This document shows, in pieces, positions 27,953-36,741 of a stretch of 47,915 nt of DNA. A model generated the notes under the pieces. It did no database searches. It worked only from the letters and a program-made list of their open reading frames with translations, and was not told where the DNA came from. Source of the stretch: Tannerella sp. (GTDB taxonomy: Bacteria > Bacteroidota > Bacteroidia > Bacteroidales > Tannerellaceae); the NCBI GenBank assembly GCA_031285685.1, contig JAITVS010000423.1, positions 1-47,915 on the forward strand, written 5' to 3'. Made by a program: the position numbers and the translations under genes. Every line of letters starts with the position of its first letter. Position 1 is the stretch's first letter.

Positions 27953-29563
27953 ATGAAATTTAAAAATGCATCAATTGTACATCTTTTCCGAATTTCAGTC
28001 TATTTATGGCTGATCTTATACGGAACCACTATCATTGCAAAAGCAGAACCTATAGATGAAGAAGAGGTCAGAACCATTGCATTAACTCAATTCAGAAAGT
28101 TGAATAAAAATCTGTCTCTTCGCTCGTCAAAATCTCCGGACATAACCTACAAAGTCAAACTTAATAACGAACAAATCGCTTTTTACGTAGTCAGCAATGA
28201 TGACGGATTTGTTGTTGTTTCAGGTGACCAGAGATTTAATCCGGTTCTCGGATATTCTACAGGGCAAAGCTTTGATCCGGAAAATATCCCTCCTGCAATG
28301 ATTGCCTTCCTGGAAGGATATAAAGCAGAAATGCTTTATATAGTTGATAATGATATAAAATGTGAAGATGACAATTTAAAGAAAGAATGGCATAATCTTA
28401 AAAACGGCATCATCCCTTCTGATAATGAAAACGGATTAAAAGCCGAAACCATTTTAGAAAGCGATTCCCCGAAAACACGAAGCGGCGCAAAATACACATT
28501 AGGCCAATATTTATTGAAAACAAAATGGGGACAACGTGAGCCTTATAATGATAAATGTCCTTTTTATGCTGCTTCCAAAAGATGTGCTACAGGATGTGTT
28601 GCTACTTCTATGGCTCAGATAATGTGCTATTGGAGCTATCCGGATAAAGGTTTCGGCTATAATGCTTACATGCCTCAAAATCTCCCTGCGGAATATACGG
28701 ATTCTTTATTTGCTGATTTCGCAAGCACAAATTATTACTACAACAATATGCCCGAGCAAATTTCAACAGGTTCGTCACAAAATGAAATAGCTGCTGTCAG
28801 CACTCTTATGTATCATTGCGGAATATCTGTTAATATGAATTACAATGCATCATCTGGTGGTGGCAGCGGAGCTGAAACGTTTTCCTATTCTCTTACAAGA
28901 GGATGTTCTTATGATGCATTCAGGGAATATTGGGGATATAAAGATGTCAAGGTTGCAATGCGGACCAATTATACAAACCAAGAATGGCTTAGAATAATAA
29001 AATCACAAATAGACAATCTGCGTCCGGTTTTATATAAAGCCAATTCATCTTCCTACTCAGCTCATTCTTTTATTTGCGACGGATATGACGAACATAATCG
29101 CCTGCATATGAATTGGGGATGGAAAGGAGATTTCAACTCTTTTTTTCATCTGACCGCATTATATGCTGATGGAACTAACTATGGCGGATATAATCAAAGC
29201 AGCCATGTTGCCATTATAGATATATATCCGACAAGTCCCGATTTTGTGATGCCTCCAAGAGTTAATTCAAATTTAGGTATGGAAGAGTATATAAAAGATC
29301 TTATCCCGGAAGATCAGGAAGATGTGTTATTAAATAAGATATCTGTCTATCCCCTATTATTGTCGCCAAGAGAGATCCTGACAATAGAAACGCCAAATTC
29401 CGGAGAAGCATCTATATGGAATAGCGCCGGCCATTTAATCGAAACCTACAAATTAACCGAAAACAAAAATCAGATACTTGCTCCGGAACTAAGTGACTAC
29501 TATATTATCAAAATAAAAATGGGCACAGAAAAAAATAAAACAGTTCACATCAAAGTTAAATAA
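27953..29563 (+). CDS. C10 (streptopain/SpeB-type) cysteine protease, probable T9SS substrate
   Basis: The 536-residue preproprotein has a signal peptide (about 1-31) and a propeptide of the streptopain inhibitor type (about 35-130, 'FYVVSNDDGFVVVSGDQRFNPVLGYS'). The C10 catalytic domain (about 175-430) carries nucleophile Cys215 (TGCVATSMAQ), catalytic His371 (SAHSFICDGY) and the NWGW segment (387-390). Residues about 460-536 form a short beta-sandwich like a T9SS C-terminal sorting domain ('ISVYPLLLSPREILTI', 'ASIWNSAGHLIETYKL', 'YYIIKIKMG', 'VHIKVK'). Related proteins include Prevotella interpain A and P. gingivalis PrtT/periodontain-type enzymes, which degrade host proteins. The order of catalytic residues and the length are normal, so activity is expected. 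The LRR gene follows after 58 bases. Confidence 0.92.
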   Translation: MKFKNASIVHLFRISVYLWLILYGTTIIAKAEPIDEEEVRTIALTQFRKLNKNLSLRSSKSPDITYKVKLNNEQIAFYVVSNDDGFVVVSGDQRFNPVLGYSTGQSFDPENIPPAMIAFLEGYKAEMLYIVDNDIKCEDDNLKKEWHNLKNGIIPSDNENGLKAETILESDSPKTRSGAKYTLGQYLLKTKWGQREPYNDKCPFYAASKRCATGCVATSMAQIMCYWSYPDKGFGYNAYMPQNLPAEYTDSLFADFASTNYYYNNMPEQISTGSSQNEIAAVSTLMYHCGISVNMNYNASSGGGSGAETFSYSLTRGCSYDAFREYWGYKDVKVAMRTNYTNQEWLRIIKSQIDNLRPVLYKANSSSYSAHSFICDGYDEHNRLHMNWGWKGDFNSFFHLTALYADGTNYGGYNQSSHVAIIDIYPTSPDFVMPPRVNSNLGMEEYIKDLIPEDQEDVLLNKISVYPLLLSPREILTIETPNSGEASIWNSAGHLIETYKLTENKNQILAPELSDYYIIKIKMGTEKNKTVHIKVK

Positions 29564-29621
29564 CTCAAACAAACTGTTAAAACAAATCCAAGGCGGTCTG
29601 TTTAATCCAAATTTAAAATAT

Positions 29622-32600
29622 ATGAAAACAAAAATATTATTATTCAGCCTTCTGCTAATATTTGCAGCTAAAATTCATGGGCAAAATGGTATGGAAGGAG
29701 AGATTACATGGAAAATCAACGATACCAACCTAATCATCAATGGAATAGGAGTCATGAAAGACTATGACTACGAAAAAGCTCCCTGGTATAACTATCGGAA
29801 TCTGATAAAAAAAATAATAATTGATAACGCAAACGGTAGTGAAATTATAACCATCGGACGTTATGCCTTCCGTGATTGTAAAAATTTAGAAAAAGTCGAA
29901 ATTTTATCAAGAGTAACGATAATCGGAGATGGCGCTTTTGCTAACTGCAGCAGCCTGATTGATATTAATATTCCTGTCAGCGTAACAAAGATTGGAGACA
30001 GGGCCTTTTCCGGTTGCAGTAATTTAAAAATGCTCATCTTTCCGTATAACATACTTATGTTCGGAAATGGCGTCTTTTTCGGCTGCAACAACCTAACATC
30101 GGTAAAAGGAGATGTTTATTCCGCATATTATGACCAGGACGGGATTTTGTTTTTTGGCAGCAAAAAAGAACTTGTTTTATATCCATCAGGAAAAGAAGAT
30201 TTATCCTATACAATACCTAATTCCGTAAATAAAATCAGATACGGAGCTTTTTATGGCGCCCGAAATTTGCAGAATATCAATATTCCGGAGGAACTAACAA
30301 CTATTGAAAAATGTGCATTTTATGGTTGCAGTAATATACAAAGTATCAAAATTCCCAATAGAGTAACAAGCATTGAAAGCTGCTCTTTCTTAAATTGCAG
30401 TAATCTTTCAAACATAGAACTTCCGGATAATCTGGAAACTATTCAGGACTTTGCATTTTCCGGATGTAACAGCTTGAAAAATCTCATCATACCCAATAGT
30501 GTCAATAAAATCGAAAGCTATGCTTTAGCTGATTGCAAATCACTAAAAAGAGTTGAAGTAGATTGGACAAATCCGCTGGTTATAAGCCCTGACTCATCTA
30601 TTTTTGATGAAAACACCCCTGTTTCTGACGCGATTCTGATTGTTCCCACCGGAACAAAAGAAGCATACCAAAATGCTTTCGCTTGGAAAGATTTCGGAAC
30701 GATTGTCGAAAGAAATAATTTCATTGAGGGCCAGGATGACAACATCTTTTGGAAAATTATAGACAGTACACTCTATATCTCGGGAACCGGTGCTATGAAA
30801 AATTATAATGGTGGTACCCCTCCTTGGTATTCATATCATAATATGATCAAAAAAATCGTAATAGAAAAAGGGGTTACAACTGTCGGATTTTATTCGTTCT
30901 TCGGTTTCAATAAAACAACAACAGTTCTCCTCCCTGAAGGTATAACTTATATCGGTGCTTATGCTTTTTATGGTTGTACATTATTAACAGATATTAAAAT
31001 ACCGAGTAGCGTAGGAATGATATATAGTTATGCATTTTCTACTTGCCATGATTTAACACAAATAGAACTCCCTCGCTCGACAACAACAATCGCAGAAGGT
31101 GCTTTTTATAAATGTGATAATCTGTTGAGTGTAAAAATCTTTGCCGTAGAATACGTTATAATAGGAAATCTTGCATTCAGTGATTGTAAATCATTAAAAT
31201 CTCTTGAAGTTAACCAAGATCATCCTCAATCTGTTAAACCACAGATTTTTGCTGATTACGCCGGCATCAACTATACAACTCCCATCTCTGATGCTATACT
31301 GATTGTACCTGCAGGTACAAAAAACGCTTATGAAACTGCCTCCGTATGGAAAGATTTTGGCACTATTGTGGAAAGAGAAACCGGTGTTTGCGGCAAAGAA
31401 GGTAACATTACATGGCATATAACTGATAGTATTCTTTATATTTCAGGAAGCGGACCCATGGATATTGAGTGTGTCAATAATTATAACCTTCCATGGCACT
31501 TCCGTCATAAAGTCAAAAAAGTAATAATTGAAGAAGGAATAACAACAATTACAGATTATGCATTCAGCGGCTTCTCTTATCTAATCGATGTCCAAATACC
31601 AAGTAGTATTACGAAAATCGGAGATGATGCATTTAACTATTGCTACAATCTGGAAAGTATAGTAATACCAGAGAATGTGACAACCATAGGACACAGGGCT
31701 TTTTATTATTGCCAAAAACTATCAGATATAAAATTATCTGATAATATACTATCAATGGGGGACAGTGTATTTCACAGCTGCACAAGTCTGACAAGCATTA
31801 AAATTCCCGACAAGGTAACAATTATTTCAAATAACTCTTTTCACAACTGCATCAATCTAACCGACATCAAAATTCCAAACGATGTTACTGTCATTGGAGA
31901 CAACGCTTTTGGTTATTGTAACAAATTAGACAATGTGGTTCTTCCTGATGGCTTAGAAACCATTGGCACATCTGCATTCACATACTGCAATAGCCTGTCA
32001 AGCATCGTAATACCAAATAGTGTAACCCAAATCAAAGGCGATGCTTTTTCCTGTTGTGCAGCTTTACATACAATAGAAGTTTTTTGGGAGGAATCTTTGA
32101 TTACGATTCCGGAAGGAGCTTGGCCAACTACTGCCAATAATACATTATTAGTAGTTCCCGCAGGCACAAAGGATACATACAAATCTGCAGATTTCTGGAA
32201 AAATTTCATCAAAATCGTTGAAAAAGGTGGAACCATCGAAGGTCAGGATGGAAACATTTTTTGGAAAATAATTGACAGTACCCTCTATATTTCAGGAACC
32301 GGAGCAATGAAAAACTATAATTATGCGATTGGCATCCCATGGTATCCCTATCGCAATATGATCAAAGAAGTCATAATAGGGGAAGGAATAACAACCATCG
32401 GATTTTATGCGTTCTATGATTGTTATAAAATAACTACGGCGACTCTCCCCGAAGGCATCACTTATATCGGTTCTTATGCATTTTATGGCTGTACATCATT
32501 AACAGATATTGAAATACCGAGTAACGTAGGTGTGATATATAGTTATGCATTTTCCTATTGTTATGCTTTAACGCATATAGATATTCCCCAATCAACAACA

Positions 32601-33161
32601 ACAATCACAGAAGGTGCTTTTTATAAATGCGACAATTTGACAAATATAAAAATATCGGCGACAGGGTATGTTATAATAGGTAATTATGTCTTTAGTGATT
32701 GCAAATCATTAAAAACATTTGAAGTTAACTGGGAAGTTCCTCAATCTGTAAAACCCCATATTTTTGCTGATTACGCCGGCATCAACTATACAAGCCCAAT
32801 CTCTGGTGCTACACTGATTGTACCTGCTGGAACAAAAACCGCTTATGAAACCGCGTCCGTATGGAAAGACTTTGGCATCATTATAGAAAAGGTGTCCGGT
32901 CGCTCCGAAAAATCTGACGCTACAAATAACGAAGACTATAGAATAAATGACAAGGTGAAAGTTTCCATTATAAATGGTACACTAACCATAGATAGTCCTG
33001 ATCCAGAAAAAATTACTGTATATAATATCAATGGGATTTTAGTTTATACTGCTGTAAAAAAAGAAGGTAGGATTACATTCGACCTTCATAATCTGCCAAA
33101 CGGCATTTACTTTGTAAATAGCAATAATGGCTGGTCTAAAAAGGTTTTGAAAAGGCTGTAA
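29622..33161 (+). CDS. BspA-type leucine-rich-repeat surface protein with T9SS C-terminal domain
   Basis: The 1179-residue secreted protein (signal peptide about 1-20, ending ...AKIHG) is built of 23-residue LRR_5 (Treponema pallidum/BspA-type) repeats of the form 'IxxIGxxAFxxCxxLxxIxIPxSV'. These are grouped into four large units starting near residues 23, 369, 590 and 874. Each unit opens with 'G.(D/E)(G/D)NI(F/T)W.I.D(S/T).LYISG.G.M' and closes with 'ILIVPAGTK.AY..A..WKDFG.IVE'. Units 2 and 4 are the most alike, which points to recent internal duplication. Residues about 1110-1179 form a T9SS sorting domain ('ITVYNINGILVYTAV', 'LPNGIYFVNSNNGWSKKVLKRL'). BspA-like proteins bind fibronectin, fibrinogen or other host surfaces; that role is inferred here. 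The preceding protease gene probably shares its transcript. Confidence 0.9.
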   Translation: MKTKILLFSLLLIFAAKIHGQNGMEGEITWKINDTNLIINGIGVMKDYDYEKAPWYNYRNLIKKIIIDNANGSEIITIGRYAFRDCKNLEKVEILSRVTIIGDGAFANCSSLIDINIPVSVTKIGDRAFSGCSNLKMLIFPYNILMFGNGVFFGCNNLTSVKGDVYSAYYDQDGILFFGSKKELVLYPSGKEDLSYTIPNSVNKIRYGAFYGARNLQNINIPEELTTIEKCAFYGCSNIQSIKIPNRVTSIESCSFLNCSNLSNIELPDNLETIQDFAFSGCNSLKNLIIPNSVNKIESYALADCKSLKRVEVDWTNPLVISPDSSIFDENTPVSDAILIVPTGTKEAYQNAFAWKDFGTIVERNNFIEGQDDNIFWKIIDSTLYISGTGAMKNYNGGTPPWYSYHNMIKKIVIEKGVTTVGFYSFFGFNKTTTVLLPEGITYIGAYAFYGCTLLTDIKIPSSVGMIYSYAFSTCHDLTQIELPRSTTTIAEGAFYKCDNLLSVKIFAVEYVIIGNLAFSDCKSLKSLEVNQDHPQSVKPQIFADYAGINYTTPISDAILIVPAGTKNAYETASVWKDFGTIVERETGVCGKEGNITWHITDSILYISGSGPMDIECVNNYNLPWHFRHKVKKVIIEEGITTITDYAFSGFSYLIDVQIPSSITKIGDDAFNYCYNLESIVIPENVTTIGHRAFYYCQKLSDIKLSDNILSMGDSVFHSCTSLTSIKIPDKVTIISNNSFHNCINLTDIKIPNDVTVIGDNAFGYCNKLDNVVLPDGLETIGTSAFTYCNSLSSIVIPNSVTQIKGDAFSCCAALHTIEVFWEESLITIPEGAWPTTANNTLLVVPAGTKDTYKSADFWKNFIKIVEKGGTIEGQDGNIFWKIIDSTLYISGTGAMKNYNYAIGIPWYPYRNMIKEVIIGEGITTIGFYAFYDCYKITTATLPEGITYIGSYAFYGCTSLTDIEIPSNVGVIYSYAFSYCYALTHIDIPQSTTTITEGAFYKCDNLTNIKISATGYVIIGNYVFSDCKSLKTFEVNWEVPQSVKPHIFADYAGINYTSPISGATLIVPAGTKTAYETASVWKDFGIIIEKVSGRSEKSDATNNEDYRINDKVKVSIINGTLTIDSPDPEKITVYNINGILVYTAVKKEGRITFDLHNLPNGIYFVNSNNGWSKKVLKRL

Positions 33162-33180
33162 TAATTAAACGATTAAATAT

Positions 33181-33198
33181 AAGAGGCTGTCTCACAAT
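33181..33198 (+). repeat. IS left terminal inverted repeat
   Basis: This 18-base sequence is identical to the reverse complement of 34978-34995. It also forms the 5' arm of an inward terminator hairpin. Confidence 0.92.
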
Positions 33199-33221
33199 TA
33201 TGTGAGGCAGTCTTTTTTTTT
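33181..33221 (+). terminator. Inward-facing terminator at the left IS end
   Basis: The inverted-repeat arm AAGAGGCTGTCTCAC pairs with GTGAGGCAG (33202-33210) and continues through TCTTT with wobble pairs, giving a stem of about 15 pairs around a 6-base loop. A run of eight or more T follows directly. It would stop transcription entering the element from the LRR gene. Confidence 0.75.
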
Positions 33222-33324
33222 GGGGGGGTAGTAAAAAAACAAGTCCAAACTTTCCCAAGCTCAGACTTGCAAATATGCTCCAAATTGTTTAAATTTGGAT
33301 TGTTATAATTTCACTGTAAAGATA

Positions 33325-34836
33325 ATGTTTAAGAGTTATACTACCAACGATAATCTGCTACTTCCGCCTTGTTTGGGAGACTTTATCGACAAAAATGATC
33401 CGGTTCGGGTTGTAGACCGGATTATCGAGCAGTTGGATTTGAGTGTTTTACTCAGGCAATATTCTATAGTTGGCAATCCGGCTTACCATCCCCGTTTGAT
33501 GCTCAAGATGCTTATTTATGCCTATCTTCGCAATACCTATTCTTCCCGCAGGATCGAAGAACTGGGCAAGAATGATGTCCGTTTCCTGTGGCTCAACGGG
33601 ATGAGCAGTCCGGACCATAATACGATCAACCGTTTCCGTAGTGGACGCTTGAAAGGAATTTTAAAGGAAGTTTTTGCATCGATTGTCAAGTTCCTGGTTC
33701 AGGAAGGGTTGGTGAGTTTGGAAACCACTTATACGGATGGAACCAAAATAGAAGCCAATGCGAACCGTTATACCTTTGTCTGGGGTAAATCCATCACTAC
33801 CCGGATCGGTAAGATTGCAGACCAAATTAATGAGTTATGGTCTTATGCGGAAAGTGTTACCAAACAAGAATTACGGGATTCGGCGCCAATGACTTACCAG
33901 GAAGTTACTCCTGAGAAAGTGGAAGAAGCAGTAGATATGATCGAAACTGCGTTGGAAGGTGCAAATGCAGATAAAAAAGTTACCCAAAAACTGAAACGGG
34001 TAAAAAAGGCCTGGCCGGAGCAATTACGCAGGTATGAACAACAGGGAGCCATCTTGGGAGAACGTAACTCCTATTCCAAGACCGACCAGGATGCCACTTT
34101 CATGCGGATGAAAGAAGACTACATGAAGAACGGACAACTCAAACCCGGGTATAATCTGCAGATCTCCACCCAGGACCAGTTCATCCTCAACTATTCTTTA
34201 CATCAAACTACAGCAGATACCAATACCTATGCCCCTCACATGGACAGTTTCCATGAACTATACGGACAGTACCCCCAATTCTCGGTAGCCGATGCCGGAT
34301 ACGGCAGTGAAGAAAACTATCTTTATGCCCAAAGCAAGGAAATCCAGACCTATATCAAATACAATTACTTCCACAAGGAACAAACAAAAAAATGGAGGTT
34401 GGATCCTTTCCGTAGTGATAACCTGTACTACAATACTGACCAGGATTGTGTATACTGCCCTATGGGACAGAAGATGAAGAAGATCGGGGAACTGAAGAGA
34501 AAAACTACCTCTGGATTTATACAAACCAGCAGCCTGTATCAAGCCAGGTGGTGTGAAGGATGCCCCTTGAGGGGACAATGCCACCAGGGTAAAGGCAACC
34601 GGAAAGTACAGATTAATCATAGGTTACGGAAACTAAAAGCGATCGAACGGAAGAAACTCACTTCGGAGGAAGGATTAAAACACCGTTCAAAAAGACCCTG
34701 TGACGTAGAAGCTGTCTTCGGGAATCTAAAAAACAACAAAGGATTCAAACGATTCTTGCTTCGGGGTATCCATAAAGTGGAAATTGAAGTCGGATTATTG
34801 GCCATTGCTCACAACATTGCTAAGAAAGTAGCCTGA
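33325..34836 (+). CDS. IS1182-family DDE transposase
   Basis: The 503-residue transposase starts at the ATG at 33325; the frame can be read 10 codons further upstream from a TTG, but the ATG gives the usual family N-terminus 'MFKSYTTNDNLLLPPCLGDFI'. DDE residues are visible as Asp138 (TTYTDGTKIEANA), Asp323 (SVADAGYGSEENY) and Glu462 (CDVEAVFGNLKNNKGFKRF). A Cys cluster lies between the last two (CVYCP, WCEGCPLRGQC) and is typical of the IS1182/IS4-like group. No stop or frameshift is seen, so the enzyme should be functional. Confidence 0.95.
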   Translation: MFKSYTTNDNLLLPPCLGDFIDKNDPVRVVDRIIEQLDLSVLLRQYSIVGNPAYHPRLMLKMLIYAYLRNTYSSRRIEELGKNDVRFLWLNGMSSPDHNTINRFRSGRLKGILKEVFASIVKFLVQEGLVSLETTYTDGTKIEANANRYTFVWGKSITTRIGKIADQINELWSYAESVTKQELRDSAPMTYQEVTPEKVEEAVDMIETALEGANADKKVTQKLKRVKKAWPEQLRRYEQQGAILGERNSYSKTDQDATFMRMKEDYMKNGQLKPGYNLQISTQDQFILNYSLHQTTADTNTYAPHMDSFHELYGQYPQFSVADAGYGSEENYLYAQSKEIQTYIKYNYFHKEQTKKWRLDPFRSDNLYYNTDQDCVYCPMGQKMKKIGELKRKTTSGFIQTSSLYQARWCEGCPLRGQCHQGKGNRKVQINHRLRKLKAIERKKLTSEEGLKHRSKRPCDVEAVFGNLKNNKGFKRFLLRGIHKVEIEVGLLAIAHNIAKKVA

Positions 34837-34957
34837 TTAAGGCAAAAACCTGCCTTTTGTAAAAAATCAACACAAATTTATTATCCGAAAATCAAAATTG
34901 GATGATAATAAGCAATTATCCCAAAAAATAAAAAATAATCTGTCGAAAAAATCCAAG

Positions 34958-34995
34958 AAAAAGGCCATCTCACTTCTATTGTGAGACAGCCTCTT
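34958..34995 (-). terminator. Inward-facing terminator at the right IS end
   Basis: Read on the minus strand, AAGAGGCTGTCTCAC pairs with GTGAGATGGCC and the following T-run, with wobble pairs, around a 7-base loop. A CTTTTTC tract completes a terminator. It would stop transcripts coming from the trpB-like gene. Confidence 0.7.
34978..34995 (-). repeat. IS right terminal inverted repeat
   Basis: This is a perfect 18-base inverted copy of 33181-33198. The flanking ATAT at 34996-34999 matches the ATAT before the left end. Confidence 0.92.
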
Positions 34996-35031
34996 ATATT
35001 TTGGATGCTGATAACAATTAATGCAACATTC

Positions 35032-36399
35032 TCAAATGATCTTCTCAAGAGGATCGATGCTCTTAGCCAGATCGGCATCGGTTAATTCGTAATTTGAAAG
35101 ATCGCCGGCCAAATATTGGTCATAAGAGGCCATATCGATCAGTCCGTGTCCGGATAGGTTAAACAGGATCGTCTTTTGTTTTCCTTCTATTTTAGCCTGC
35201 TCTGCCTCACGAATAACTGCAGCGATTGCATGCGATGATTCGGGAGCAGGTATTATACTTTCTGTCTGGGCAAAAAGAACAGCCGCCTTAAAAGCATCGA
35301 GCTGTTTTACATCAGTGGCCTCCATCACACCGTCTTTATGCAACTGGCTGACGATAGAACCCGCACCATGGTAACGAAGCCCTCCGGCATGAATATGAGG
35401 AGGCGCAAACGTATGACCAAGTGTATACATCGGTAACAAAGGCGTATAACCTGCCTCATCCCCAAAATCATATTGAAATACCCCATGTGTAAGTTTAGGA
35501 CAAGATGCCGGTTCTGCGGCAACAACGCGTATGTCTTTTCCCTCCGTAAATTTATGACGTAAAAACGGGAATGCGATTCCTGCAAAATTTGAACCGCCAC
35601 CGAAGCAAGCGACAATCACATCCGGATATTCCCCGGCTATTTCCATCTGCTTTTCAGCTTCAAGTCCTATCACTGTCTGATGCAAAGCCACATGATTCAA
35701 TACACTTCCCAATACATACTTACAATTAGGCGTTTGCATGGCAAGCTCCACGGCCTCTGAAATAGCAGTACCCAGGCTTCCCATATATTGGGGATTTTCT
35801 GTTATTATTTTACGGCCCGCTTTCGTACTCATACTCGGCGAAGCAATCACCTGAGCCCCGAATGTCTGCATAATGGAGCGGCGATAAGGCTTTTGCTCAT
35901 AAATTATCTTCACCATATAGACGGCAAGTTCCAAACCAAAAGCTTTCGCAGCATATGACATAGCTGCTCCCCACTGACCCGCTCCCGTTTCAGTAGTAAT
36001 ATTTGAAACTCCTTCCTTCTTGCAATAGTAAGCTTGTGCAATGGCAGAGTTAAGCTTATGTGAACCGATAGGACTTGTACTTTCGTTCTTAAAATAAATA
36101 TGTGCCGGTGTATCAAGCGCCTTTTCCAATCCGTACGCACGCACCAACGGTGTAGGACGCCACATTCTGTACAGGTCACGTACTTCTTCCGGGATCTCGA
36201 TCCATTGGTCCTTCTGATTGAGTTCCTGTTCAGAAAGTTCTTTTGCAAAAAGAGGATACAGATCCTCTGGGGTAAGCGGCTGTTTGGTTGCCGGATTAAG
36301 TGGTGGCAGCGGTTTATTTTTCATATCCGCAACAATATTATACCACATCGATGGAATATCCTTCTCTTCCAGTAAAATCTTTTTTGTTGTCATATTCAT
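35032..36399 (-). CDS. trpB: TrpB2-type tryptophan synthase beta chain (PLP enzyme)
   Basis: The 455-residue enzyme joins L-serine and indole to give L-tryptophan, using pyridoxal phosphate. The PLP lysine is Lys115 in GSHKLNSA, the phosphate-binding loop is GGGSN (267-271), and 'TETGAGQWGAA' and 'HAGGLRYHGAG' are present. The N-terminal extension (about 1-75) and the total length fit the TrpB2 subgroup rather than TrpB1. No trpA or other trp gene lies nearby. TrpB2 proteins often stand alone and are thought to salvage indole or use O-phosphoserine. The gene has a strong promoter of its own (36433-36463). Its transcript would end at the IS terminator 36 bases past the stop. Confidence 0.92.
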   Translation of the reverse strand: MNMTTKKILLEEKDIPSMWYNIVADMKNKPLPPLNPATKQPLTPEDLYPLFAKELSEQELNQKDQWIEIPEEVRDLYRMWRPTPLVRAYGLEKALDTPAHIYFKNESTSPIGSHKLNSAIAQAYYCKKEGVSNITTETGAGQWGAAMSYAAKAFGLELAVYMVKIIYEQKPYRRSIMQTFGAQVIASPSMSTKAGRKIITENPQYMGSLGTAISEAVELAMQTPNCKYVLGSVLNHVALHQTVIGLEAEKQMEIAGEYPDVIVACFGGGSNFAGIAFPFLRHKFTEGKDIRVVAAEPASCPKLTHGVFQYDFGDEAGYTPLLPMYTLGHTFAPPHIHAGGLRYHGAGSIVSQLHKDGVMEATDVKQLDAFKAAVLFAQTESIIPAPESSHAIAAVIREAEQAKIEGKQKTILFNLSGHGLIDMASYDQYLAGDLSNYELTDADLAKSIDPLEKII

Positions 36400-36432
36400 A
36401 TTATTTGTTACAAATCTCTTTCAATTTGTCAA

Positions 36433-36463
36433 CAAATATACGGCAAAATGAGGGTAGCACAAA
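36433..36463 (-). promoter_or_regulatory. Bacteroidetes-type promoter for the trpB-like gene
   Basis: On the minus strand TTTG (36460-36463) is followed after 19 bases by TATATTTG (36433-36440), a full consensus match 34 bases before the ATG. Confidence 0.78.
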
Positions 36464-36509
36464 AAAATATCCGCTTTAATTCCCGATTCATACAAAAAAA
36501 ATCAAACGC

Positions 36510-36539
36510 TTGCAGATTAAAAAAAAATGATTACCTTTG
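36510..36539 (+). promoter_or_regulatory. Promoter of the tRNA-Leu gene
   Basis: TTG (36510-36512), 19 bases, then TACCTTTG (36532-36539) matches the Bacteroidetes consensus. The mature tRNA starts 18 bases downstream. Confidence 0.78.
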
Positions 36540-36556
36540 CCGCGTCTTTACCGAAA

Positions 36557-36640
36557 GCCCAGATGGCGGAATCGGTAGACGCGCTGGTCTCAAACACCAG
36601 TGTCAGCAATGACATGCCGGTTCGATCCCGGCTCTGGGTA
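36557..36640 (+). tRNA. tRNA-Leu, anticodon CAA
   Basis: A complete class II tRNA can be folded. The acceptor stem GCCCAGA pairs with TCTGGGT (one G-U pair). The anticodon stem CTGGT/ACCAG carries the loop CTCAAAC with anticodon CAA. A long variable arm TGTCA-GCAA-TGACA is present, followed by a T-arm with GGTTCGATCC. CCA is not encoded and is added later. It reads UUG leucine codons. Confidence 0.96.
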
Positions 36641-36647
36641 CTTAAAA

Positions 36648-36684
36648 AGCCATAATGATCAATTGATTATTATGGCTTTTTTTT
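36648..36684. terminator. Bidirectional terminator between tRNA-Leu and the MFS gene
   Basis: AGCCATAAT and ATTATGGCT form a perfect 9-base-pair stem (36648-36656 with 36669-36677). It is flanked by eight T on one side and five A on the other. It can therefore end both the tRNA transcript (plus) and the ABC-F/MFS transcript (minus). Confidence 0.8.
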
Positions 36685-36741
36685 CATTATTAAATCCCAT
36701 TTCTGTTCATTTACGACTAATTATTTCGGACTGACCCAATG

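Larger units (their letters stand above)
33181..34995 (+). mobile_element. IS1182-family insertion sequence, 1815 bp, apparently intact
   Basis: The element is bounded by perfect 18-base inverted repeats AAGAGGCTGTCTCACAAT (33181-33198 and, reversed, 34978-34995). It is flanked on both sides by ATAT (33177-33180, 34996-34999), a likely 4-base target duplication, although ATAT is itself palindromic so the edge is slightly ambiguous. It holds a single full-length transposase gene. It landed 19 bases after the LRR stop codon and 36 bases after the stop of the convergent trpB-like gene, damaging neither. Both ends fold into hairpins followed inward by T-runs. Confidence 0.92.

Noticed and set aside
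33222-33231. Run of G after the T-run at the left IS end, considered as a slippage site or G-quadruplex
   Set aside because: There is only one G-run, which cannot form a quadruplex alone. It lies in the untranslated part of the element, so slippage has no coding effect.
36557-36640. tRNA-Leu considered as an integration site for a genomic island
   Set aside because: No integrase gene lies nearby and no repeat of the tRNA 3' end was noticed in the window.
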